Below are positions 10,101-23,482 of a DNA stretch of 64,000 nucleotides, in pieces (the first letter of the stretch is position 1; each line of letters opens with the position of its first letter). This DNA is from Sabellastarte sp. h YS-2021. Its lineage: Eukaryota; Annelida; Polychaeta; Sabellida; Sabellidae. Below the pieces are notes generated by a model, which saw only the letters and a program-made list of their open reading frames with translations, searched no databases and was not told the origin of the DNA. The position numbers and the translations under genes were made by a program. The stretch is taken from the NCBI GenBank assembly GCA_964017235.1, contig OZ024936.1:56347028-56411027 (forward strand). Reading direction: 5' to 3'.

Positions 10101-12230
10101 GTCTTGGGGCTCTTAGAAGGTCATATTTGGTCTCATTTTGTCCTCTAACAGCCCCTGTATATGATTTGATAGTAAAAGGTCAATGACACCTTTTGTTTAT
10201 TGGAGACTTTCTAATATGCTATCTTGCTTGCCTAGGGGCTTATTTGGGTATTTTCTTTTGCTCCATAATTGCTATTAGTAATCAACAGCCTTGGTGGGTT
10301 GTGGGTAAATAGCTTATTTGAACAATATACCTGCACTTAGGAGGTCATTTTTATGCACTTATAGCATCTAAAAGGCCCATAAGTTTGAGATTGTTACATT
10401 TAGTGCTGTTTTTTTTCTTTTAACTGTTCCATAAATACCAGAAGTTTATATTCATCACTGGGTATTGACAGTCTGAGGTCAGGCAGAATACAAGCAAACT
10501 CTGTCTTGGGGCTCTTAGAAGGTCATATTTGGTCTCATTTTGTCCTCTAAAAGCCCCTGTATATGCCTTAATCATAAAAATCAATGATAGCTTTTGTTTT
10601 TTTGTGACTTTCTAATATGTTAGCTTCTTCGCACAAGGGCTTATTTGGGTATTTTCTGTTGCTCCATAATTGTCATTATTAAGGAACAGGCCTTGATGGG
10701 TTGTGGGTAAATAGCATATATGAACAATATACCTTCACTTAGGAAGTCATTTTTAGCCCTCATATCATCTAACAGCCCCATCAGTTTGAGATTGTTAGAT
10801 TGAGTGCTGGTTTGGTCTTTTAACTGTTCCATAAATACCAGAATAGTTAATATTCATCACTGGGTATTGGTAGTTTGAGGATAGGCAGAATACAAGCAAA
10901 CTCTGTCTTGGGGCTCTTAGAAGGTCATATTTGGTCTCATTTTGTCCTCTAACAGCCCCTGTATATGATTTGATAGTAAAAGGTCAATGACACCTTTTGT
11001 TTATTGGAGACTTTCTAATATGCTATCTTGCTTGCCTAGGGGCTTATTTGGGTATTTTCTTTTGCTCCATAATTGCTATTAGTAATCAACAGCCTTGGTG
11101 GGTTGTGGGTAAATAGCTTATTTGAACAATATACCTGCACTTAGGAGGTCATTTTTATGCACTTATAGCATCTAAAAGGCCCATAAGTTTGAGATTGTTA
11201 CATTTAGTGCTGTTTTTTTTCTTTTAACTGTTCCATAAATACCAGAAGTTTATATTCATCACTGGGTATTGACAGTCTGAGGTCAGGCAGAATACAAGCA
11301 AACTCTGTCTTGGGGCTCTTAGAAGGTCATATTTGGTCTCATTTTGTCCTCTAAAAGCCCCTGTATATGCCTTAATCATAAAAATCAATGACAGCTTTTG
11401 TTTTTTTGTGACTTTCTAATATGTTAGCTTCTTCGCACAAGGGCTTATTTGGGTATTTTCTGTTGCTCCATAATTGTCATTATTAAGGAACAGGCCTTGA
11501 TGGGTTGTGGGTAAATGGCATATATGAACAATATACCTTCACTTAGGAGGTCATTTTTAGCCCTCATATCATCTAACAGCCCCATCAGTTTGAGATTGTT
11601 AGATTGAGTGCTGGTTTGGTCTTTTAACTGTTCCATAAATACCAGAATAGTTAATATTCATCACTGGGTATTGGTAGTTTGAGGATAGGCAGAATACAAG
11701 CAAACTCTGTCTTGGGGCTCTTAGAAGGTCATATTTGGTCTCATTTTGTCCTCTAACAGCCCCTGTATATGATTTGATCGTAAAAGGTCAATGACACCTT
11801 TTGTTTATTGGAGACTTTCTAATATGCTATCTTGCTTGCCTAGGGGCTTATTTGGGTATTTTCTTTTGCTCCATAATTGCTATTATTAATCAACAGCCTT
11901 GGTGGGTTGTGGGTAAATAGCTTATTTGAACAATATACCTGCACTTAGGAGGTCATTTTTATGCACTTATAGCATCTAAAAGCCCCATAAGTTTGAGATT
12001 GTTACATTTAGTGCTGTTTTTTTCTTTTAACTGTTCCATAAATACCAGAAGTTTATATTCATCACTGGGTATTGACAGTCTGAGGTCAGGCAGAATACAA
12101 GCAAACTCTGTCTTGGGGCTCTTAGAAGGTCATATTTGGTCTCATTTTGTCCTCTAACAGCCCCTGTATATGACTTGATCATAAAAAATCAATGACAGAT
12201 TTTGTTTTTTTGTGACTTTCTAATATGTTA
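4191..12230. repeat. Sub-array 2: ten 804-bp dimers, partly a 1,608-bp HOR
   Basis: Ten dimers recur at a spacing of 804 bp. Two dimer variants are present. One has AGGAAGTCATT, GATAGTAAAAGG and ATTAGTAATCAAC (A starts near 4191, 4995, 6603, 8211, 9819, 10623). The other has AAATGGCAT, GATCGTAAAAGG and ATTATTAATCAAC (near 5799, 7407, 9015, 11427). They alternate strictly from about 4995 to 9819, giving a 1,608-bp four-monomer HOR, with the first variant doubled at both ends. Most junctions in this block read CTTCTTCGCACAAGG, a form otherwise rare in the window. Confidence 0.88.
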
Positions 12231-15200
12231 GCTTGGTCGCCCAAGGGCTTATTTGGGTATTTTCTGTTGCTCCATAATTGTCATTATTAAGGAACAGGCC
12301 TTGATGGGTTGTGGGTAAATGGCATATATGAACAATATACCTTCACTTAGGAGGTCATTTTTAGCCCTCATATCATCTAACAGCCCCCATCAGTTTGAGA
12401 TTGTTAGATTGAGTGCTGGTTTGGTCTTTTAACTGTTCCATAAATACCAGAATAGTTAATATTCATCACTGGGTATTGGTAGTTTGAGGATAGGCAGAAT
12501 ACAAGCAAACTCTGTCTTGGGGCTCTTAGAAGGTCATATTTGGTCTCATTTTGTCCTCTAACAGCCCCTGTATATGATTTGATAGTAAAAGGTCAATGAC
12601 ACCTTTTGTTTATTGGAGACTTTCTAATATGCTATCTTGCTTGCCTAGGGGCTTATTTGGGTATTTTCTTTTGCTCCATAATTGCTATTAGTAATCAACA
12701 GCCTTGGTGGGTTGTGGGTAAATAGCTTATTTGAACAATATACCTGCACTTAGGAGGTCATTTTTATGCACTTATAGCATCTAAAAGGCCCATAAGTTTG
12801 AGATTGTTACATTTAGTGCTGTTTTTTTTCTTTTAACTGTTCCATAAATACCAGAAGTTTATATTCATCACTGGGTATTGACAGTCTGAGGTCAGGCAGA
12901 ATACAAGCAAACTCTGTCTTGGGGCTCTTAGAAGGTCATATTTGGTCTCATTTTGTCCTCTAAAAGCCCCTGTATATGCCTTAATCATAAAAATCAATGA
13001 TAGCTTTTGTTTTTTTGTGACTTTCTAATATGTTAGCTTCTTCGCACAAGGGCTTATTTGGGTATTTTCTGTTGCTCCATAATTGTCATTATTAAGGAAC
13101 AGGCCTTGATGGGTTGTGGGTAAATGGCATATATGAACAATATACCTTCACTTAGGAGGTCATTTTTAGCCCTCATATCATCTAACAGCCCCCATCAGTT
13201 TGAGATTGTTAGATTGAGTGCTGGTTTGGTCTTTTAACTGTTCCATAAATACCAGAATAGTTAATATTCATCACTGGGTATTGGTAGTTTGAGGATAGGC
13301 AGAATACAAGCAAACTCTGTCTTGGGGCTCTTAGAAGGTCATATTTGGTCTCATTTTGTCCTCTAACAGCCCCTGTATATGATTTGATCGTAAAAGGTCA
13401 ATGACACCTTTTGTTTATTGGAGACTTTCTAATATGCTATCTTGCTTGCCTAGGGGCTTATTTGGGTATTTTCTTTTGCTCCATAATTGCTATTAGTAAT
13501 CAACAGCCTTGGTGGGTTGTGGGTAAATAGCTTATTTGAACAATATACCTGCACTTAGGAGGTCATTTTTATGCACTTATAGCATCTAAAAGGCCCATAA
13601 GTTTGAGATTGTTACATTTAGTGCTGTTTTTTTTCTTTTAACTGTTCCATAAATACCAGAAGTTTATATTCATCACTGGGTATTGACAGTCTGAGGTCAG
13701 GCAGAATACAAGCAAACTCTGTCTTGGGGCTCTTAGAAGGTCATATTTGGTCTCATTTTGTCCTCTAAAAGCCCCTGTATATGCCTTAATCATAAAAATC
13801 AATGATAGCTTTTGTTTTTTTGTGACTTTCTAATATGTTAGCTTCTTCGCACAAGGGCTTATTTGGGTATTTTCTGTTGCTCCATAATTGTCATTATTAA
13901 GGAACAGGCCTTGATGGGTTGTGGGCAAATGGCATATATGAACAATATACCTTCACTTAGGAGGTCATTTTTAGCCCTCATATCATCTAACAGCCCCCAT
14001 CAGTTTGAGATTGTTAGATTGAGTGCTGGTTTGGTCTTTTAACTGTTCCATAAATACCAGAATAGTTAATATTCATCACTGGGTATTGGTAGTTTGAGGA
14101 TAGGCAGAATACAAGCAAACTCTGTCTTGGGGCTCTTAGAAGGTCATATTTGGTCTCATTTTGTCCTCTAACAGCCCCTGTATATGATTTGATAGTAAAA
14201 GGTCAATGACACCTTTTGTTTATTGGAGACTTTCTAATATGCTATCTTGCTTGCCTAGGGGCTTATTTGGGTATTTTCTTTTGCTCCATAATTGCTATTA
14301 GTAATCAACAGCCTTGGTGGGTTGTGGGTAAATAGCTTATTTGAACAATATACCTGCACTTAGGAGGTCATTTTTATGCACTTATAGCATCTAAAAGGCC
14401 CATAAGTTTGAGATTGTTACATTTAGTGCTGTTTTTTTTCTTTTAACTGTTCCATAAATACCAGAAGTTTATATTCATCACTGGGTATTGACAGTCTGAG
14501 GTCAGGCAGAATACAAGCAAACTCTGTCTTGGGGCTCTTAGAAGGTCATATTTGGTCTCATTTTGTCCTCTAAAAGCCCCTGTATATGCCTTAATCATAA
14601 AAATCAATGATAGCTTTTGTTTTTTTGTGACTTTCTAATATGTTAGCTTCTTCGCACAAGGGCTTATTTGGGTATTTTCTGTTGCTCCATAATTGTCATT
14701 ATTAAGGAACAGGCCTTGATGGGTTGTGGGTAAATGGCATATATGAACAATATACCTTCACTTAGGAGGTCATTTTTAGCCCTCATATCATCTAACAGCC
14801 CCATCAGTTTGAGATTGTTAGATTGAGTGCTGGTTTGGTCTTTTAACTGTTCCATAAATACCAGAATAGTTAATATTCATCACTGGGTATTGGTAGTTTG
14901 AGGATAGGCAGAATACAAGCAAACTCTGTCTTGGGGCTCTTAGAAGGTCATATTTGGTCTCATTTTGTCCTCTAACAGCCCCTGTATATGATTTGATCGT
15001 AAAAGGTCAATGACACCTTTTGTTTATTGGAGACTTTCTAATATGCTATCTTGCTTGCCTAGGGGCTTATTTGGGTATTTTCTTTTGCTCCATAATTGCT
15101 ATTATTAATCAACAGCCTTGGTGGGTTGTGGGTAAATAGCTTATTTGAACAATATACCTGCACTTAGGAGGTCATTTTTATGCACTTATAGCATCTAAAA

Positions 15201-18200
15201 GCCCCATAAGTTTGAGATTGTTACATTTAGTGCTGTTTTTTTCTTTTAACTGTTCCATAAATACCAGAAGTTTATATTCATCACTGGGTATTGACAGTCT
15301 GAGGTCAGGCAGAATACAAGCAAACTCTGTCTTGGGGCTCTTAGAAGGTCATATTTGGTCTCATTTTGTCCTCTAAAAGCCCCTGTATATGCCTTAATCA
15401 TAAAAAATCAATGACAGCTTTTGTTTTTTTGTGATTTTCTAATATGTTAGCTTCTTCGCCCAAGGGCTTATTTGGGTATTTTCTGTTGCTCCATAATTGT
15501 CATTATTAAGGAACAGGCCTTGATGGGTTGTGGGTAAATGGCATATATGAACAATATACCTTCACTTAGGAGGTCATTTTTAGCCCTCATATCATCTAAC
15601 AGCCCCCATCAGTTTGAGATTGTTAGATTGAGTGCTGGTTTGGTCTTTTAACTGTTCCATAAATACCAGAATAGTTAATATTCATCACTGGGTATTGGTA
15701 GTTTGAGGATAGGCAGAATACAAGCAAACTCTGTCTTGGGGCTCTTAGAAGGTCATATTTGGTCTCATTTTGTCCTCTAACAGCCCCTGTATATGATTTG
15801 ATCGTAAAAAGATCAATGACACCTTTTGTTTATTGGAGACTTTCTAATATGCTATCTTGCTTGCCTAGGGGCTTATTTGGGTATTTTCCTTTGCTCCATA
15901 ATTGCTATTATTAATCAACAGCCTTGGTGGGTTGTGGGTAAATAGCTTATTTGAACAATATACCTGCACTTAGGAGGTCATTTTTATGCACTTATAGCAT
16001 CTAAAAGCCCCATCAGTTTGAGATTGTTACATTTAGTGCTGTTTTTTTCTTTTAACTGTTCCATAAATACCAGAAGTTTATATTCATCACTGGGTATTGA
16101 CAGTCTGAGGTCAGGCAGAATACAAGCAAACTCTGTCTTGGGGCTCTTAGAAGGTCATATTTGGTCTCATTTTGTCCTCTAACAGCCCCTGTATATGACT
16201 TGATCATAAAAAATCAATGACAGATTTTGTTTTTTTGTGACTTTCTAATATCTTAGCTTGGTCGCCCAAGGGCTTATTTGAGTATTTTCTGTTGCTCCAT
16301 AATTGTCATTATTAAGGAACAGGCCTTGATGGGTTGTGGGTAAATAGCATATATGAACAATATACCTTCACTTAGGAGGTCAATTTTAGCCCTCATATCA
16401 TCTAACAGCCCCATCAGTTTGAGATTGTTAGATTGAGTGCTGGTTTGGTCTTTTAACTGTTCCATAAATACCAGAATAGTTAATATTCTTCACTGGGTAT
16501 TGGTAGTTTGAGGATAGGCAGAATACAAGCAAACTCTGTCTTGGGGCTCTTAGAAGGTCATATTTGGTCTCATTTTGTCCTCTAACAGCCCCTGTGTATG
16601 ATTTGATCGTAAAAGGTCAATGACACCTTTTGTTTATTGGAGACTTTCTAATATGCTATCTTGCTTGCCTAGGGGCTTATTTGGGTATTTTCTTTTGCTC
16701 CATAATTGCTATTATTAATCAACAGCCTTGGTGGGTTGTGGGTAAATAGCTTATTTGAACAATATACCTGCACTTAGGAGGTCATTTTTATGCACTTATA
16801 GCATCTAAAAGCCCCATAAGTTTGAGATTGCTACATTTAGTGCTGTTTTTTTTCTTTTAACTGTTCCATAAATACCAGAAGTTTATATTCATCACTGGGT
16901 ATTGACAGTCTGAGGTCAGGCAGAATACAAGCAAACTCTGTCTTGGGGCTCTTAGAAGGTCATATTTGGTCTCATTTTGTCCTCTAACAGCCCCTGTATA
17001 TGACTTGATCATAAAAAATCAATGACAAATTTTGTTTTTTGTGACTTTCTAATATGTTAGCTTGGTCGCCCAAGGGCTTATTTGGGTATTTTCTGTTGCT
17101 CCATAATTGTCATTATTAAGGAACAGGCCTTGATGGGTTGTGGGTAAATAGCATATATGAACAATATACCTTCACTTAGGAGGTCATTTTTAGCCCTCAT
17201 ATCATCTAACAGCCCCATCAGTTTGAGATTGTTAGATTGAGTGCTGGTTTGGTCTTTTAACTGTTCCATAAATACCAGAATAGTTAATATTCATCACTGG
17301 GTATTGGTAGTTTGAGGATAGGCAGAATACAAGCAAACTCTGTCTTGGGGCTCTTAGAAGGTCATATTTGGTCTCATTTTGTCCTCTAACAGCCCCTGTA
17401 TATGATTTGATCGTAAAAGGTCAATGACACCTTTTGTTTATTGGAGACTTTCTAATATGCTATCTTGCTTGCCTAGGGGCTTATTTGGGTATTTTCTTTT
17501 GCTCCATAATTGCTATTATTAATCAACAGCCTTGGTGGGTTGTGGGTAAATAGCTTATTTGAACAATATACCTGCACTTAGGTCATTTTTATGCACTTAT
17601 AGCATCTAAAAGCCCATAAGTTTGAGATTGTTACATTTAGTGCTGTTTTTTTTCTTTTAACTGTTCCATAAATACCAGAAGTTTATATTCATCACTGGGT
17701 ATTGACAGTCTGAGGTCAGGCAGAATACAAGCAAACTCTGTCCTGGGGCTCTTAGAAGGTCATATTTGGTCTCATTTTGTCCTCTAAAAGCCCCTGTATA
17801 TGCCTTAATCATAAAAAATCAATGACAGCTTTTGTTTTTTTGTGACTTTCTAATATGTTAGCTTCTTCGCCCAAGGGCTTATTTGGGTATTTTCTGTTGC
17901 TCCATAATTGTCATTATTAAGGAACAGGCCTTGATGGGTTGTGGGTAAATAGCATATATGAACAATATACCTTCACTTAGGAGGTCATTTTTAGCCCTCA
18001 TATCATCTAACAGCCCCATCAGTTTGAGATTGTTAGATTGAGTGCTGGTTTGGTCTTTTAACTGTTCCATAAATACCAGAATAGTTAATATTCATCACTG
18101 GGTATTGGTAGTTTGAGGATAGGCAGAATACAAGCAAACTCTGTCTTGGGGCTCTTAGAAGGTCATATTTGGTCTCATTTTGTCCTCTAACAGCCCCTGT

Positions 18201-18660
18201 ATATGATTTGATCGTGAAAGGTCAATGACACCTTTTGTTTATTGGAGACTTTCTAATATGCTATCTTGCTTGCCTAGGGGCTTATTTGGGTATTTTCTTT
18301 TGCTCCATAATTGCTATTATTAATCAACAGCCTTGGTGGGTTGTGGGTAAATAGCTTATTTGAACAATATACCTGCACTTAGGTCATTTTTATGCACTTA
18401 TAGCATCTAAAAGCCCATAAGTTTGAGATTGTTACATTTAGTGCTGTTTTTTTTCTTTTAACTGTTCCATAAATACCAGAAGTTTATATTCATCACTGGG
18501 TATTGACAGTCTGAGGTCAGGCAGAATACAAGCAAACTCTGTCTTGGGGCTCTTAGAAGGTCATATTTGGTCTCATTTTGTCCTCTAAAAGCCCCTGTAT
18601 ATGCCTTAATCATAAAAAATCAATGACAGCTTTTGTTTTTTGTGACTTTCTAATATGTTA
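12231..18660. repeat. Sub-array 3: mixed dimers, many with a five-C run
   Basis: This is a satellite stretch with no clear long HOR. Dimers near 12231, 13035, 13840 and 15450 have CAGCCCCCATC (one extra C). A start junctions switch from the GCACAAGG form back to GCCCAAGG at about 15460. The dimer near 16256 introduces the AGGTCAATTTTAG and ATTCTTCAC variants that recur at 20287 and 25109. Short B monomers (CACTTAGGTCATT, four bases deleted) first appear at about 17575. Confidence 0.82.
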
Positions 18661-21600
18661 GCTTCTTCGCCCAAGGGCTTATTTGGGTATTTTCTGTTGC
18701 TCCATAATTGTCATTATTAAGGAACAGGCCTTGATGGGTTGTGGGTAAATGGCATATATGAACAATATACCTTCACTTAGGAGGTCATTTTTAGCCCTCA
18801 TATCATCTAACAGCCCCCATCAGTTTGAGATTGTTAGATTGAGTGCTGGTTTGGTCTTTTTACTGTTCCATAAATACCAGAATAGTTAATATTCATCACT
18901 GGGTATTGGTAGTTTGAGGATAGGCAGAATACAAGCAAACTCTGTCTTGGGGCTCTTAGAAGGTCATATTTGGTCTCATTTTGTCCTCTAACAGCCCCTG
19001 TATATGATTTGATCGTAAAAAGGTCAATGACACCTTTTGTTTATTGGAGACTTTCTAATATGCTATCTTGCTTGCCTAGGGGCTTATTTGGGTATTTTCT
19101 TTTGCTCCATAATTGCTATTATTAATCAACAGCCTTGGTGGGTTGTGGGTAAATAGCTTATTTGAACAATATACCTGCACTTAGGAGGTTATTTTTATGC
19201 ACTTATAGCATCTAAAAGCCCCATAAGTTTGAGATTGCTACATTTAGTGCTGTTTTTTTTCTTTTAACTGTTCCATAAATACCAGAAGTTTATATTCATC
19301 ACTGGGTATTGACAGTCTGAGGTCAGGCAGAATACAAGCAAACTCTGTCTTGGGGCTCTTAGAAGGTCATATTTGGTCTCATTTTGTCCTCTAACAGCCC
19401 CTGTATATGACTTGATCATAAAAAATCAATGACAAATTTTGTTTTTTTGTGACTTTCTAATATGTTAGCTTGGTCGCCCAAGGGCTTATTTGGGTATTTT
19501 CTGTTGCTCCATAATTGTCATTATTAAGGAACAGGCCTTGATGGGTTGTGGGTAAATAGCATATATGAACAATATACCTTCACTTAGGAGGTCATTTTTA
19601 GCCCTCATATCATCTAACAGCCCCATCAGTTTGAGATTGTTAGATTGAGTGCTGGTTTGGTCTTTTAACTGTTCCATAAATACCAGAATAGTTAATATTC
19701 ATCACTGGGTATTGGTAGTTTGAGGATAGGCAGAATACAAGCAAACTCTGTCTTGGGGCTCTTAGAAGGTCATATTTGGTCTCATTTTGTCCTCTAACAG
19801 CCCCTGTATATGATTTGATCGTAAAAGGTCAATGACACCTTTTGTTTATTGGAGACTTTCTAATATGGTATCTTGCTTGCCTAGGGGCTTATTTGGGTAT
19901 TTTCTTTTGCTCCATAATTGCTATTATTAATCAACAGCCTTGGTGGGTTGTGGGTAAATAGCTTATTTGAACAATATACCTGCACTTAGGTCATTTTTAT
20001 GCACTTATAGCATCTAAAAGCCCATAAGTTTGAGATTGTTACATTTAGTGCTGTTTTTTTTCTTTTAACTGTTCCATAAATACCAGAAGTTTATATTCAT
20101 CACTGGGTATTGACAGTCTGAGGTCAGGCAGAATACAAGCAAACTCTGTCTTGGGGCTCTTAGAAGGTCATATTTGGTCTCATTTTGTCCTCTAAAAGCC
20201 CCTGTATATGACTTGATCATAAAAAATCAATGACAGATTTTGTTTTTTTGTGACTTTCTAATATGTTAGCTTGGTCGCCCAAGGGCTTATTTGGGTATTT
20301 TCTGTTGCTCCATAATTGTCATTATTAAGGAACAGGCCTTGATGGGTTGTGGGTAAATAGCATATATGAACAATATACCTTCACTTAGGAGGTCAATTTT
20401 AGCCCTCATATCATCTAACAGCCCCATCAGTTTGAGATTGTTAGATTGAGTGCTGGTTTGGTCTTTTAACTGTTCCATAAATACCAGAATAGTTAATATT
20501 CTTCACTGGGTATTGGTAGTTTGAGGATAGGCAGAATACAAGCAAACTCTGTCTTGGGGCTCTTAGAAGGTCATATTTGGTCTCATTTTGTCCTCTAACA
20601 GCCCCTGTATATGATTTGATCGTAAAAGGTCAATGACACCTTTTGTTTATTGGAGACTTTCTAATATGCTATCTTGCTTGCCTAGGGGCTTATTTGGGTA
20701 TTTTCTTTTGCTCCATAATTGCTATTATTAATCAACAGCCTTGGTGGGTTGTGGGTAAATAGCTTATTTGAACAATATACCTGCACTTAGGAGGTCATTT
20801 TTATGCACTTATAGCATCTAAAAGCCCCATAAGTTTGAGATTGCTACATTTAGTGCTGTTTTTTTTCTTTTAACTGTTCCATAAATACCAGAAGTTTATA
20901 TTCATCACTGGGTATTGACAGTCTGAGGTCAGGCAGAATACAAGCAAACTCTGTCTTGGGGCTCTTAGAAGGTCATATTTGGTCTCATTTTGTCCTCTAA
21001 CAGCCCCTGTATATGACTTGATCATAAAAAATCAATGACAAATTTTGTTTTTTTGTGACTTTCTAATATGTTAGCTTGGTCGCCCAAGGGCTTATTTGGG
21101 TATTTTCTGTTGCTCCATAATTGTCATTATTAAGGAACAGGCCTTGATGGGTTGTGGGTAAATAGCATATATGAACAATATACCTTCACTTAGGAGGTCA
21201 TTTTTAGCCCTCATATCATCTAACAGCCCCATCAGTTTGAGATTGTTAGATTGAGTGCTGGTTTGGTCTTTTAACTGTTCCATAAATACCAGAATAGTTA
21301 ATATTCATCACTGGGTATTGGTAGTTTGAGGATAGGCAGAATACAAGCAAACTCTGTCTTGGGGCTCTTAGAAGGTCATATTTGGTCTCATTTTGTCCTC
21401 TAACAGCCCCTGTATATGATTTGATCGTAAAAGGTCAATGACACCTTTTGTTTATTGGAGACTTTCTAATATGCTATCTTGCTTGCCTAGGGGCTTATTT
21501 GGGTATTTTCTTTTGCTCCATAATTGCTATTATTAATCAACAGCCTTGGTGGGTTGTGGGTAAATAGCTTATTTGAACAATATACCTGCACTTAGGTCAT

Positions 21601-21874
21601 TTTTATGCACTTATAGCATCTAAAAGCCCATAAGTTTGAGATTGTTACATTTAGTGCTGTTTTTTTTCTTTTAACTGTTCCATAAATACCAGAAGTTTAT
21701 ATTCATCACTGGGTATTGACAGTCTGAGGTCAGGCAGAATACAAGCAAACTCTGTCTTGGGGCTCTTAGAAGGTCATATTTGGTCTCATTTTGTCCTCTA
21801 AAAGCCCCTGTATATGCCTTAATCATAAAAAATCAATGACAGCTTTTGTTTTTTTGTGACTTTCTAATATGTTA
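18661..21874. repeat. 3,214-bp four-dimer HOR, copy 1
   Basis: Four tagged dimers follow in order. The first (18661) has CTTTTTACTG and a five-C run. The second (about 19468) has TATGGTATC at its A/B boundary. The third (about 20269) has AGGTCAATTTTAG and ATTCTTCAC. The fourth (about 21074) is untagged. The first type then recurs at 21875, 3,214 bp on. The same order appears at 23483-26696. Confidence 0.82.
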
Positions 21875-23482
21875 GCTTCTTCGCCCAAGGGCTTATTTGA
21901 GTATTTTCTGTTGCTCCATAATTGTCATTATTAAGGAACAGGCCTTGATGGGTTGTGGGTAAATGGCATATATGAACAATATACCTTCACTTAGGAGGTC
22001 ATTTTTAGCCCTCATATCATCTAACAGCCCCCATCAGTTTGAGATTGTTAGATTGAGTGCTGGTTTGGTCTTTTTACTGTTCCATAAATACCAGAATAGT
22101 TAATATTCATCACTGGGTATTGGTAGTTTGAGGATAGGCAGAATACAAGCAAACTCTGTCTTGGGGCTCTTAGAAGGTCATATTTGGTCTCATTTTGTCC
22201 TCTAACAGCCCCTGTATATGATTTGATCGTAAAAAGGTCAATGACACCTTTTGTTTATTGGAGACTTTCTAATATACTATCTTGCTTGCCTAGGGGCTTA
22301 TTTGGGTATTTTCTTTTGCTCCATAATTGCTATTATTAATCAACAGCCTTGGTGGGTTGTGGGTAAATAGCTTATTTGAACAATATACCTGCACTTAGGA
22401 GGTCATTTTTATGCACTTATAGCATCTAAAAGCCCCATAAGTTTGAGATTGCTACATTTAGTGCTGTTTTTTTTCTTTTAACTGTTCCATAAATACCAGA
22501 AGTTTATATTCATCACTGGGTATTGACAGTCTGAGGTCAGGCAGAATACAAGCAAACTCTGTCTTGGGGCTCTTAGAAGGTCATATTTGGTCTCATTTTG
22601 TCCTCTAACAGCCCCTGTATATGACTTGATCATAAAAAATCAATGACAAATTTTGTTTTTTTGTGACTTTCTAATATGTTAGCTTGGTCGCCCAAGGGCT
22701 TATTTGGGTATTTTCTGTTGCTCCATAATTGTCATTATTAAGGAACAGGCCTTGATGGGTTGTGGGTAAATAGCATATATGAACAATATACCTTCACTTA
22801 GGAGGTCATTTTTAGCCCTCATATCATCTAACAGCCCCATCAGTTTGAGATTGTTAGATTGAGTGCTGGTTTGGTCTTTTAACTGTTCCATAAATACCAG
22901 AATAGTTAATATTCATCACTGGGTATTGGTAGTTTGAGGATAGGCAGAATACAAGCAAACTCTGTCTTGGGGCTCTTAGAAGGTCATATTTGGTCTCATT
23001 TTGTCCTCTAACAGCCCCTGTATATGATTTGATCGTAAAAGGTCAATGACACCTTTTGTTTATTGGAGACTTTCTAATATGCTATCTTGCTTGCCTAGGG
23101 GCTTATTTGGGTATTTTCTTTTGCTCCATAATTGCTATTATTAATCAACAGCCTTGGTGGGTTGTGGGTAAATAGCTTATTTGAACAATATACCTGCACT
23201 TAGGTCATTTTTATGCACTTATAGCATCTAAAAGCCCATAAGTTTGAGATTGTTACATTTAGTGCTGTTTTTTTTCTTTTAACTGTTCCATAAATACCAG
23301 AAGTTTATATTCATCACTGGGTATTGACAGTCTGAGGTCAGGCAGAATACAAGCAAACTCTGTCTTGGGGCTCTTAGAAGGTCATATTTGGTCTCATTTT
23401 GTCCTCTAAAAGCCCCTGTATATGCCTTAATCGTAAAAAATCAATGACAGCTTTTGTTTTTTTGTGACTTTCTAATATGTTA
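21875..23482. repeat. Shortened two-dimer HOR copy (1,608 bp)
   Basis: This copy opens with the CTTTTTACTG dimer and passes straight to an untagged dimer before the CTTTTTACTG type returns at 23483. Compared with the neighbouring 3,214-bp copies it lacks the GGTATC-tagged and CAATTTTAG-tagged dimers. That fits a two-dimer deletion by in-register unequal exchange. Confidence 0.78.
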
